A stretch of DNA of 64,000 nt. It comes from Erodium maritimum (taxonomy: Eukaryota; Streptophyta; Magnoliopsida; Geraniales; Geraniaceae). The stretch spans positions 128,309,203-128,373,202 of the forward strand of contig OY997588.1 of NCBI GenBank assembly GCA_963921825.1. The letters run 5' to 3'. The notes beneath the pieces were generated by a model. It saw only the letters and a list, made by a program, of their open reading frames with translations. It was not told the DNA's origin and did no database searches. Made by a program: the position numbers and the translations under genes. How positions within the stretch are numbered: position 1 is the first letter of the stretch; every line of letters begins with the position of its first letter. Shown here one piece after another: positions 22,315 to 32,711 of this stretch.

Positions 22315-23667
22315 GTCGCCTATCTGCCTGCACGGATAACGCACATGTTCAGTACTTAGTTCAACCACAGTTCTCACACGTTACAAGGACGATCACACGC
22401 GTCACACAAGTCACCCACAATTACGCCCCTCACACTAGTAGATATATATACTCATATAATATAGCACATAAGTTCGCATCTCTATGCGTCTCACAACAAC
22501 AACCAGCGATTTAAGCAATCAACCACCAACTCCTAAAGGAGGGTTCCAACTCAAGCACACCACACAAGCACAAATCAACAGGCACCCCCTTGCTCGGGTA
22601 TCCTTCCACAAGAGGGGTTTCTCACTTAACACAAATCGGTACAATAATCACCCTTAACCTCATGTCGATCTCATGTTGTTACAACCCGATTCAGGCGTCC
22701 CCGAACCTCATTGTAACAACTGGACATCGAACCATCACGCTCGACTACAGTGGCGCCCCTGAGTCAACCAGTAATGGTGCAAACATTTTAGTTCTACCGA
22801 AAATTCGGCATGACCCACTCATACTTTCCTTTAACGCTCCGCTTAAGCGGGACAAGCACCAACACAAATTCGCAAGACAAAAGCACGCAGAGTTCTCATG
22901 CTCGGGCACAGACACCACACAGTCAATAAACGGAGTTCTCGTGCTCCTAAAGTACACAACGCAATCAATAAACGGAGTTCTCGTGCTCCCAAATACTACG
23001 GGGTGCTCGTGCCCCAAACTCGCCACACACGGGCACACGGGGTTCTCGTGCCCCAATCTCACCACACACGGGCATACGGGGTTCTCGTGCCCCAATCTCA
23101 CCACACACGGGCATACGGGGTTCTCGTGCCCCAATCTCACCACACATGGGCATACGGGGTTCTCGTGCCCCACTCAAGGTTCTCATACAACGGGATACGG
23201 GGTTCTCGCGCCCCACCCAAAACACTCAAAACAAGCACACATGGAGTAATCATGCTCCAGAAAGCGGTCAATCAAACAAGTCAACACTTGAACAAGACCA
23301 AACTACAACCTGAAAATTTTCGAAATGATTCACCAAAACGGCAACACCACCAACCGTTGGCTCACTCTACAATGAATGCATAGCGGGTCGATCATCGCTC
23401 GTTAATCCAATTTCGATCTCAACCATTCGGCTTCACCGATCACTAGGGAGAGGATACCAATCAAGTAATGCAAACATTGTAGTATAAAGATTTCATTTTG
23501 GACAAACATTAAAGCGACTCATGACTCAGGTCGTTCCAACTCTCTGCATCAATGTTTCCAAATCACATCACTAAGTATCACGACTCAGACTCCCTAACTC
23601 TACCCACCTAATTGACTTCGGTCCGAGGTTTGAAAACCAGTTCACAAGACACCTGTTTCAAATGAAA
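22315..23667 (-). other. Chromovirus 5' leader between PBS and gag
   Basis: About 1.35 kb without conserved protein domains. It includes the 39-bp tandem array. Open frames on both strands (22590-23249 plus, 22745-23173 minus) exist because the repeat length is a multiple of three. Confidence 0.75.
22985..23215. repeat. 39-bp tandem array in the chromovirus leader
   Basis: Four to five units of 'gggcatacggggttctcgtg' plus 'ccccaatctcaccacacac', with degenerate units on both sides back to about 22890. 39 bp is 13 codons, so all frames stay open. Confidence 0.9.
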
Positions 23668-23683
23668 CCTGGCTCTGATACCA
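23668..23683 (-). other. Primer-binding site, initiator tRNA-Met
   Basis: Sense TGGTATCAGAGCCAGG starts three bases after the 5' LTR end and complements the 3' end of plant initiator tRNA-Met. Confidence 0.92.
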
Positions 23684-23950
23684 AATTGTCACGCCCCAAA
23701 TCCGGTTCTTGCCCGGACTCGAGGCATGACTAGTAATAAAAGATTTAAAAGATACTAACTCAACAATAAGTTCCTGAAAACTCCAATATGAAACTCAATC
23801 CACAAAAATTCGGTTTAAAACATAAATAACCCTCCAGGGGTGTAATAATAATCCTCCACAAGGTTTGTTCCAAACAGAAATAAAGTAAAAGCGAAATCTC
23901 TACAGACACCCACACCAAGAAGCTCCCGAGCCTCTGCTCCTCAATCAAGC

Positions 23951-24988
23951 CTGTAAACACAACAATAAACTCATAGGGGTGAGCTTGCGCTCAGTAGGGA
24001 AAACACATAACAAGGTGGACCTTAAACTCAATAAAGTCAACAGCAAAATCAACAAGATAGCTCTTAACAAACACGGGTAATATGTAAACCAGTCAATGCC
24101 GTGGCACATGAAGTCTCCACCCTCCGATCCACATGTGATGTGTCCTCTCGGATTTTCCCTCAAATCCAGAGGAGACGCATAGCATTGAGGCGACCGGAAA
24201 CAACCCTTCGGGGCACTTATCATCATGATTCTCATAAACGTCTCCAAAGGATTTTATGTCCTCGGGAACCAAGGTATTGCTCCCATAGGAAGCATACACT
24301 TGGGCAATTCAATAATAATCAGTTAATAATTGAGTAACACACTCACACCGAAACACGAAACAATCCAATCCCAACAACCACCAATTCACCGTCACACATA
24401 GCTCACACATCACCAATTCACCACAACACACAGCACACGAATCACATAATCACAAATACACAAATCACACAATCACAACTTACCGTTCACTTACCAGTCT
24501 CGACCCAACGGGGCATCGATCACCTGATTGCACCGCTCGGTACAACCAGTCATACTCGATGCTCCAAGCAACCACTTAGGGAAGACAAACAATCATTCAA
24601 ATACATTCAACAGTCAATCGGGAGTTTAATCAACCAATCATAAAAACCTTCAATCGAGCATTCACATATGCAATTCAACTAGTTCCATTAGACTCTTTAG
24701 CCTATCCACTAAGCAACCAAACAACCAAACATGTGATCCTAACACGCAACTAATCCGAGGGCTTTGCCAAGGCCACTCTACCAGTCAAACAATTCCCAAG
24801 TATTGAAAGCGAGTTACACTAGTGATTGGCATCCTAATCATTCACCACTAGACACTTCCGGTTATTAGTAATTGAAAGACAATTATTCTAGTTATTCGCA
24901 TCCTATAGGCATTTCTAGGACCTTTCCGATTTTATTAGCCTAACATGCATACTAAGCATCGTAAAAGAGGAGTTAAGGCTTTCCCTAC
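23951..24988 (-). other. Putative leader intron in the chromovirus 5' LTR
   Basis: Sense CTCGAG|GTAGGGAAAG at the donor end (24988) and TTGTTGTGTTTACAG|GC at the acceptor end (23951) give about 1038 nt. The stem-loop lies 26 bases upstream of the acceptor. Inferred from conservation with the other LTRs only. Confidence 0.4.
23980..23993 (-). other. LTR stem-loop, chromovirus 5' LTR
   Basis: Sense TGAGC-GCAA-GCTCA, identical to the 3' LTR copy, 293 bp from the sense end. Confidence 0.65.
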
Positions 24989-26454
24989 CTCGAGGTCTTC
25001 CTCTCAACACTCTGATGATAAGCCCGGTGGTCACCACTCCGTTCTTCACTCGGGTCCCGGCGTAATCTTTGCTCCTCTAGCTCGATCCCCAAAGTCTTGG
25101 ACACAAAGAAACGTTAATTAGACTCCACTTAACAGCAAATAAGACCCCCAAAGCCCCTCCAAAGTTCAGCTCAAAACCAAGATCAACCAAGGTGAAAAAC
25201 CCTCAAAGAAACCCCCACCCTGGTCTGTCACGGACCTGGTCACGGACCCGTGACGCCCACCCTCACGGTTACCGTCACGGAGCCGTGACGAGTGCCGTCA
25301 CGGACTCCCTCACGGAGCCGTGACATCGCCCGTCACGGGATCCGTCACGGATCCGTGGCGCACCAGGGCAGTTTCGCCCTTCTTCAACCTCCAGCTCCTT
25401 TTCTCCGAAAACCCACCTTCAAACCCCAAATTTTACCCCTTCCAACTCCCAAAACAGTCAAGGACCTCCAATACTCCTCTACCCATGGTAGGAAACCACA
25501 AATAAGCAAGTTTCTAATGATTCAACAAATCAAAACCAACTTAAAAGCTCCAACAAGCTCATGATTTCTTACCAAAAACCCAACAAGGACTCTCATCAAC
25601 AACATCTCACACCATTTCTACTCAAACCCAACAACATCTAGCAATGTCACCCAAAACCCATGAAAAGAGATGAAGGGAAATGAGGATTAGAGAGTTCCAT
25701 TACCTCTAGAAGAGTGAGATGAAGAAGATGGTAGGGATTTTGAGAAGGGATGGCTAGATGAAGACTTCAAGTGGCCTCCTTTTCCTTGATTCTTCTTCAA
25801 AGCTCCATGGGAGCTCTTCTCCCTTGCTCCTCCTCCAAATTTCGGCTACACCAAAAGAAATGAGTTGGTTTTGCTCTTCCAAACTCAAATAATACCTAGA
25901 TGTATCAAATGACTAAAAGCCCTTGAGCTAGAATCCCTTGTAGAAGCTTTTGGGAGGGTATAATGGTCCAAGACCACTCCCTTCTCTCCCTTCCAACCAA
26001 AAAGGGACAAGTGTCCAAGTAGGTTATTTAGTTTTCCAAAATAATTTCCAGCACAATAAAATAATGCTTTTAGTCGATTAAAAAGTCTCGTTTTGACCAA
26101 AATTGACTTTCTCCAACATTATACTCAAACGAAAGGAATTTCTCCCCTTAAGCCAACCGTGATGATGGCTAAGTCGTTTGGGTTCCGGAAAAGTCCCGAG
26201 TGACTTCTTGAGTCATCGGTTGACTTTCCGGTAGTAAGTCAAACTTGCTTGAAAAGCCGCTGGTTCGACCGGGAGCGTGTCTTACTGACAAAGCCGGTAA
26301 CACCCCAACCGACCCAAAACCGGGGATACAATCCCCAAACTCAAGTAAATCAACTGACACACCACCAGTTACTTTCCTCAACAGACTCAACACTCGATAA
26401 CGTAATGTAAACCTGACACAACCATTTACGACCTCCTCCAAAGACACGAACACG

Positions 26455-26640
26455 GATCAGGCTAGCCAAAGAATGCTCACAACCTGCAGAGACTCGAACA
26501 CGGATCAGGCCAGCCAAAGAATGCTCGTAACCTGCCGAGACCCGAACACGGGTCAGGCCAGCCAAAGAATGCTCGTAACCTGCTGAGACTCGAACACGGA
26601 TCAGGCCAGCCAAAGAATGCTTGTAACCTGCCGAAACACA
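26455..26640. repeat. 48-bp tandem repeat in A2
   Basis: Four units containing 'cagccaaagaatgctcgtaa' and 'cctgccgagacccgaacac'. The homologous array in A3 (38860-39190) has 47- and 45-bp units. Confidence 0.85.
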
Positions 26641-26744
26641 CACCACTCCCCGACACGAAGTCGGGTTACTAACCTCGGGCAAACACAATCACAAGCAAGG
26701 TTCAACTAACAGTAACAAGACCAATTCAACGCTCCACAGGCACT

Positions 26745-26990
26745 AATGGCCACTCAAGACTGCAACGGTAAAAACTCGGGTTCAACAACCCCACGGGCCC
26801 TCATGCCCTCCCAAGACACACCAACAGTAACTCACGGGCTCAACAACCCGACGACACTCATGGCCACCCAAGACACCAACAATAATACACGGGCTCTCAT
26901 GGCCACCCGAGACACCAACAATAATACACGGGCTCTCATGGCCACCCCAGACACCAACAATAATACACAGGCTCTCATGGCCACCCAAGA
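26745..26990. repeat. Minisatellite in A2
   Basis: Units with 'ctcatggccacccaagac' and 'accaacaataatacacggg', the shortened form of the A1 array. Confidence 0.85.
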
Positions 26991-28714
26991 CATAAAGTAA
27001 ACAGTCAACCTCCGGGCATGGTCATATGCCTCCAGTAATTCTAACATCGCTAAGTTCTCTGTTCCTACGACACTACTAAGTGTCACATGCTTTCTCATAT
27101 TCGCTACATTCCCGTATCAGCCTTTCTAATATTTAATTAAAACTACTTAACCCACGACACCCCGGTGCCACATGCAATTCTACTGTTAACTTTCCCTGGT
27201 CAGGGCCGAGATCCGGCTACTTTTCCCTACCTTGTATAAGTTCTCCAAAAGCCAACCGACGAGCTCCGGTGTGACTCAGTCACTCACCCAGCTTACCCTT
27301 GCCTCGGCCCGCGGTACGATCTAAAAGAACACAATTTTCAAAGCACTTTAAACTCGCAGTAATAAACTGCAATTCAATAAACTTAACACCCAAACGTAAC
27401 ACCAACAATGTCGATCACTCCCAAACATCCCAATTACTCGACATTGTCGATAAAGGACTCGTAAAGGCCCGATTCGCGCGACATGGCGAATCTGCCCGGG
27501 TTTTGGAAATGCCCTTCCGGGGCTCCAAAAGTTCTCGTTTTCACACCTACGGTCTTAGAATAATTCAAGGGTCCCAATGTACTTGACAGAATCGAATTCC
27601 GACTTCCGAGTCAATTAATTACCATTTCAAGTTTCTAAAACCCGTTAATTATAACTTTTCCAATTTAATTCCAATTTTCGATTCGGTTATGGATAAATGG
27701 TCCGGGGAACGTTTTAAACCTCCCGAACACTAAACCCGAGCAACCGAGCACGTGGGCCCCACCCGGCCCACCTTGGCCGTGGGCCCTAGGGCTTAAATGG
27801 GCTCGGCCCACCATGGTGGTGGCCGGCCCTAGCTCCGGCCAGCCACCTCACATGGTGGCCGGCCACCCCCCTAAGGTGGCCGAAGCTCCTCCCGAGCTCC
27901 CGGTCGCCGGAAAATGTCCTCCTTCACCTCCAAACGCCTCCAAAACGTCTCTATCAAACCCCCAACCTCTAAAAAAACCCTAACTAATCATTTTTAACCA
28001 AACCCTAACATGTGAGAATTATCAAATCAACGATCGGTTTGGTTCTTACCAAAGAGGAAGACGAGGGGAAGTCAATTCCTCCTAGCGTTGAGACGATCCA
28101 ATGGATGGATGACGTGAATAGTGACCAAACCCTACTCCAAGCTCTCTTCTTCTCCTTCTCCTTCTCTTTCTAACTTCTCTCTTCTTTTTCCCTTTTTTTT
28201 CTTTCTAAATGTGTTGGCCGAACCTCCTTATCCCCCTCATCTTTAGTTTCCCCCCCAAAACTAACACCACCACTTGTTTGACAAGTGGCAAGGTGGGTCC
28301 CACACCTTTTGGAAAATAGATACTAGATATTTTCCAATCAGATTCGCGAAAATCGGACGTTTCGGGCCCCGAACGGGCACTTTTTCCCAAAAATTATGAA
28401 ACTTGACGGGCTACAAGGAAACGGCACAAATAAGACCGTTGCGACGACGGCTAAGCGTTTTGGATCCAAAACGGTCCTCGAATGGACCAAAACGTCGCTC
28501 GGTTGACTTTTCCAGCGAAAAGTCAACATTTCCCAAATTGATCAGAAAGTTGCCCTGAGTCCCCTGGAACTCACTTTGGTCGATATCAGGGTCAACTTAA
28601 GTCCGGTATGACCCTCGGGGTCATTTTAGGTTCAAATAAGTGTCAGTCTTAAATTTTTTAAATTTTCTTGCTTTTCGCAGGTTTGATTGGCGTTGACCGG
28701 GAGTGGTTATTACA

Positions 28715-29483
28715 CCTCCCCAAATCCAAATCCAAATCCGTGCATCATATCCCATAGGAAACCCCACTCCACTCTGTCGTATGCCGTACTCATGTCTAGC
28801 TTCAGGGCCATTCACCCTTCCCTACCTTGTTTCTTGTTCTTCAAGAAGTGTATGGTTTTATACGGCAATATAATATTGTCTTGAATCGCACGTCCAGGTA
28901 CAAACGCCCCTTGAGAGCCCGATATTATACCATCCAACATTCCCTTTAGCTGATTTGCTGCCACTTTTGATACTACTTTGAACACCACGTTGCACAGGGC
29001 AATAGGTCGAAGATTCTTTAAGGACTTCGGGCATTCCACCTTCGGAATTAGGACCAGGGTTGTCCTGTTCATTTCCTACAGAATCTCCTCACCCGCGAAT
29101 ATACGTCTCACCCAATTGGTGACATCTGCCCCTACTGTACTCTAGTATTTATGGTAGAAAAACGGATTGAGCCCATCTGGGCTTGGCGCCTTGTTAGGCC
29201 CCATCGAAAATGTAGCATCTCGCACCTCCTCCGACATCACAACACCCATCAGTGACCAGTTCTGCTCCACTGAGATCTGTTGCTGAAATCTCGAAAAACC
29301 TTGTCCATCTCCCCGTGACTTCCATGATAGAATTTTATAGAACTCCAAAATGTGATCCCTCAGACCCGTGTTCCAGGTCAGGACATTCCCAGATTCATCC
29401 TGGAGTGCAGTAACCTTATTGATATTCTTTCTCTGGGATGCTGACGCTTGAAAGAATTTCGTGTTCTGGTCACTCTCAGTAAG
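28715..29483 (-). pseudogene. LINE reverse transcriptase, N-terminal half
   Basis: Two readable pieces. 29142-29348 has 'MGPNKAPSPDGLNPFFYHKY' (PGPDG-type motif). 28812-29072 has 'NRTTLVLIPKVECPKSLKNL', 'RPIALCNVVFKVVSKVAANQ' and 'ISGSQGAFVPGRAIQDNI'. These are the first RT blocks of plant LINEs. The frame is broken by stops and frameshifts, and the next block is interrupted by solo LTR A2. Confidence 0.9.
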
Positions 29484-30269
29484 CTAGTGTTGTTTTGCCC
29501 TCTGTCTCCTGAACTCCCCTTTCTTGTCTAGCGCCATCTCGTAGAGTTTTTGCAGTGCTCTACGTATCCGAATACTTGTATGCCTAGAGCCGACTGGGTT
29601 CACCCTGCATTCCGAATCCAATAAGATTGGTAGGTGATCAGACGTTGATATTCCTAGATTGGCCAAATGAGCTTCCCGCCACATATGTTTGAGGGCCGGA
29701 GACATAAGAGCTCTGTCCAATTGCACCGCCACCCTCGTCTTCGGCTCACTCCTACTGTGCCAGGTAAATCCATACCCTTGAAGGGGTACATCGTGCACGT
29801 CCAAGTCCTGCATCGCGCTCCGAAATCCATCAATCAGGTTGTCCGGGTACCACCCTCCCCCCCCCCCCCCCCCCCCCCGTTTCTCCTTGTGTCTCAGGAT
29901 ACCACTGAAATCTCCCATCAAGAACCACCGGAGTTCTCGCTTTGCCTCCCTATAAATTACGGTGAACCGGAAACTATCATCTATTGGGCCTTTGATATCA
30001 ACGTCGATATACCTATCCCCTCCCGAATATGGCGTTACAGATAACTCCGTTGTCCACAGCAGGATCATCCCTCCCTTATGGCCATCAGCTGGTATTTCAC
30101 ACCCGCTTGAAAACCTTGTCTTGAGCTTCAATATCTCCACTCCCCCCTTCTTGGCTAGAGTTTCGCAGAGGAAAATGACATACGGTTTCCTACGCCGGAT
30201 CACCCCTTTCAGATATTCCATAGTCGCGAGCTTCCCTAGGCCCCTAAAATTCCAGGACATGAACTTCAT
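29484..30269 (-). pseudogene. LINE ORF2 apurinic-like endonuclease
   Basis: Starts MKFMSWNFRGLG, the usual beginning of plant LINE ORF2. The APE-type catalytic blocks are visible: 'WNFRGLG', 'FLCETLAKKGG', 'GDFSGIL' (normally GDFNEIL, so the catalytic Asn is changed), 'GYGFTWHS' and 'STSDHLPILLD'. About 20 residues before the GDF block are missing. A 22-C run at 29857-29878 encodes a poly-Gly stretch after 'RHKEKR', which is a likely replication-slippage product. The enzyme would nick the target DNA to start insertion. Confidence 0.88.
29857..29878. repeat. C22 homopolymer inside LINE endonuclease
   Basis: An uninterrupted run of 22 C (plus strand) within coding sequence. Confidence 0.95.
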
Positions 30270-30525
30270 AGTGTAACTTCCGACATCACCTTAGAGCCCT
30301 GACAACCCCCTGAACAACCAGGAATCCCTCCCAGAATACCCCTGCGAAGTACCGAAACCAAAAACAAACTACATATGATCTCACCGCACCACCGTCAGAC
30401 ATGCACCACAGCACAACCACACCACGCCAATCGGCCGGATATGGGGCTACAACAGCTCCGACTGGAATAATCGAAACCGAAAATAAGGCCACACCGACCC
30501 AAACGATCAGGTATGGCTACATGAG
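30270..30525 (-). other. LINE leader or end of ORF1, up to the inversion junction
   Basis: About 250 bp on the minus strand upstream of the endonuclease, with no clear domain. The junction with the plus-oriented part lies about 30525, just before the codons for SPYLFLF. Confidence 0.6.
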
Positions 30526-31747
30526 CCTCCCCATATCTATTCCTCTTTTGCATGGAAGGATTCTCCTGCCTTCTAAAAGAGGCAGAGAGCGGGGGAGACA
30601 TACATGGGGTTAAGGTGGCTCCAAGCGCTCCCTCGCTAACCCATCTGTTCTTTGCAGACGATTGCTATGTCTACTGCAAGGAAAATCTTAGGGAAATGGA
30701 GCGACTAAGAGATCTACTTCAGATGTTTGAGGAAGCTTCGGGTCAAGTAGTGAATCAACAAAAGTCGTCTTTGTTCTTCAGTACCAATACACCTGCAGTC
30801 AGGCGTGTAGAGGAGATCTGGATTCTAGGGATCCCGGAGTTGCAACAACCATCCCCATATCTGGGTATCCTGAATATGATGGGCCGTAGCAGAAAACAGG
30901 GGCTGTAGTATATTTTGAATGGGGTCCTGCGTAGGATTCAGAAATGGACAGAAAACTACTAAATGGGGCAGGTAAGGAAGTCTTAGTTAAGTCTGTCCTG
31001 CAAGCTATTCCGACATATACTATGAGTGTAATGAAACTCCCGAAAGGGACTCTGTAGAAGATGAATGTAGCCTTAGCCCAGTTCTGGTGGAAATCATCTG
31101 GCCCTGACGGTAAAGGCGTTATATGGCAATCATGGTCGGTCATGTCCCATCCGAAGGATGAAGGGGGACTGGATTTCAAAAACTTGCAGGACTTCAATAC
31201 GGCTCTGTTGGGGAAACAATTGTGGAAACTTGTGACGGATGAGTCCAGCTTGGTAGCAAGAGTGTTAAAGGCTCGCTACTATCCGGAGTCCTCGGCGATG
31301 GAGGCGGTAAGGAAACCGCATCAGAGTTACGTCTGGAAAAGCATACTTTCCGCTCAGGAGTTGGTTAAAAGAGGAGCCCGACGGTCGATTGGTCCAAGGA
31401 CAACAACGTCCGTACTTCGACATCCGTGGCTGACAGGTGTAGAGCCAAGGGTGTAATCGGTGGGGTTGGGGCTTGATCACCTAACAGTCTCGGGACTTAT
31501 GAGGCCTAATACGAGACAGTGGAACACAGACGTGATCCATGACCTGTTCAATGAGGAAGACTATCGGGCAATTCTGGCAGTACCTTTAAGTAGGACAGCC
31601 ATCACGGACTCGTGGTATTGGGCGAGGGATTATTAGGGGCAGTATTCCGTCAAATCTGCATACGTTCTGAGCCAATAAGAGCACGCAACATTTCATACTC
31701 AGACGGATATCTGGACATTTATTTGGGCGATGGAAGTGATGTCATAG
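30526..31747 (+). pseudogene. LINE reverse transcriptase, C-terminal half
   Basis: 'SPYLFLFCMEGFSCLLKEAE' leads into 'HGVKVAPSAPSLTHLFFADD' with the catalytic FADD, then 'GQVVNQQKSSLFFS' and 'YLGI'. After about 30908 the frame breaks; 31061-31456 restores 'FWWKSS..GVIWQSWSVMSHPKDEGGLDFKNLQDFNTALLGKQ', typical of the plant LINE RT thumb and connection. The region up to 31747 is readable only in pieces. Confidence 0.88.
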
Positions 31748-32116
31748 GTGCGCTCCTTCTTGTGGAGAACATGTTCGGGGTGGCTACAGGTAGCAACAAA
31801 TCTTAGGCGACGACATGTGGCAGTAGAGGCGTGTTGCCCTGTCTGCACGAAGGTAGACGAATCCGAGTTGCATCTACTTGTCCAGTGCCCCGTAGTAGCG
31901 GAATGTTGGGCCAAGTCTGGCCTGCAATTTACTCAAGGTGCTATGGACATCAAAGGATGGCTGAAAGATACTCTACAACTCAATCCCCCGGCAAGTGAAG
32001 GAATGGTGGATTGTATTCTGTGGGAATTATGGAAGGCCAGAAACAAAGTAGTATGGGAGAATACATCACAGACGGTCGCCAACATATATCAAACGACATT
32101 CTTCCTACAGACATGA
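31748..32116 (+). pseudogene. LINE zf-RVT domain
   Basis: 'SFLWRTCSGWLQVATNLRRR' then 'CCPVCTKVDESELHLLVQCP' gives the CxxC...H...C zinc-binding pattern of zf-RVT, found between RT and RNase H in plant LINEs. 'ILWELWKARNKVVWEN' closes the domain. Confidence 0.85.
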
Positions 32117-32189
32117 AAGCTGGAGGCCAAGAATAGGAAAACAAGGCAAGGAAAATCCCTCGCCAACCACATACAGTAGCAGCCGAGAC

Positions 32190-32695
32190 ATGGGAGTACC
32201 CAGGCCAAGGTGCTTGGGCCATAAACACGGATGGTGCTTTATGTGCGGCGACAGACAAGATGGGAACAGGTTGGATATGCAGAGATGATATGGGACGCCT
32301 CGCTGGGGCTCGCTCATCCTCATTCCATGGACCTCAAAATCCGGGACTTGTGGAGGCATATGCTATTAGAGACGCGTTGACATGGCTGCTACAACATCCA
32401 AGACAACGGACCAGTGCAAGAAGTGATTGTAAGGTCATAGTGGATATGATCAGAAGAGGAGGACGTTTGTCTTCTCCTTTAGAGATAATCGTCACAGATT
32501 ATATTTCCTTGTTAGCTAGACTTGAGTGCGTGCAGCTCGATGTTGTAAAACGGACAGCGAACAAAACAGTTCATTGGCTCGCTAAGACGGCTTGTTCTCC
32601 CTTGTCTGGAATTGGCAATGAGTCATATCCCATAGCATCTTTAAAGCATCATTATTGCCTATATTTAAATAAGAACTCATATTTACTCAAAAAAA
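32190..32695 (+). pseudogene. LINE RNase H and 3' end
   Basis: Reading upstream of the Met at 32260 gives 'WAINTDGALCAATDK', then 'GWICRDDMGRLAGA', 'GLVEAYAIRDALTWLL' and 'SDCKVIVDMI', so the D, E, D residues of RNase H are present. The open frame continues to 32781, but the LINE ends in a short A-tail at about 32689-32695, and the last 30 codons read into target DNA. Confidence 0.88.
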
Positions 32696-32711
32696 ATATA
32701 ACAAAAGTAAT
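32696..32711 (+). repeat. LINE target-site duplication, right copy
   Basis: ATATAACAAAAGTAAT, identical to 14373-14388, directly after the A-tail. Confidence 0.92.

Larger units (their letters stand above)
23687..26286 (-). repeat. 5' LTR of the chromovirus
   Basis: 2600 bp, from TGTCACGCCCC to GCGTGTCTTACT, with the final A of the plus-strand end changed to T. It is followed by the TSD GACAA. Confidence 0.95.
14843..26291 (-). mobile_element. Complete Ty3/gypsy chromovirus, Tekay/Del-like, TSD GACAA
   Basis: The element proper is 14848-26286. Two long LTRs (2568 and 2600 bp) enclose, in sense order, a PBS, a repeat-rich leader, gag, zinc knuckles, protease, RT, RNase H, integrase with a chromodomain-like tail, and a PPT. 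The TSD GACAA occurs at 14843-14847 and 26287-26291. Gag-pol is one frame interrupted by stops plus one frameshift, so it is defective. Long LTRs and the 'PVEILGTKEKVLRNKTIPLV' tail point to the Tekay/Del clade; the clade call is inference. It inserted into solo LTR A2. Confidence 0.95.
26287..28719 (-). mobile_element. Solo LTR A2, right fragment, with TSD CCTCC
   Basis: It continues A2 from the chromovirus TSD to GTGGTTATTACA at 28714, then CCTCC (28715-28719). It contains a 48-bp array (about 26455-26640) and a minisatellite like that of A1 (about 26745-26990). Total A2 length without the insert is about 2.75 kb. Confidence 0.9.
14389..32695 (+). mobile_element. LINE with 5' inversion (twin-priming structure), holding nested LTR elements
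   Basis: Without the nested LTRs the element is about 4.1 kb. The right part (30526-32695) runs on the plus strand: second half of RT, zf-RVT, RNase H and a short A-tail. The left part (14389-14516 joined to 28715-30525) runs on the minus strand: leader, endonuclease and first half of RT. Both RT halves break at the same codons: the minus part ends at 'SDPPSP' and the plus part begins at 'SPYLFLF'. A 16-bp perfect duplication flanks the whole. This matches the twin-priming model of target-primed reverse transcription, in which the 5' part is copied from a second primer and ends up inverted. Confidence 0.9.

Noticed and set aside
22590..23249. Long open frames on both strands with repeated peptide units
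   Set aside because: They arise from the 39-bp tandem array inside the chromovirus leader, where the period is a multiple of three. They have no domain and lie between PBS and gag.
30526..32695. A second, independent LINE in the opposite orientation
   Set aside because: Its RT starts exactly where the inverted RT stops and one TSD pair encloses both, so it is one twin-primed element.
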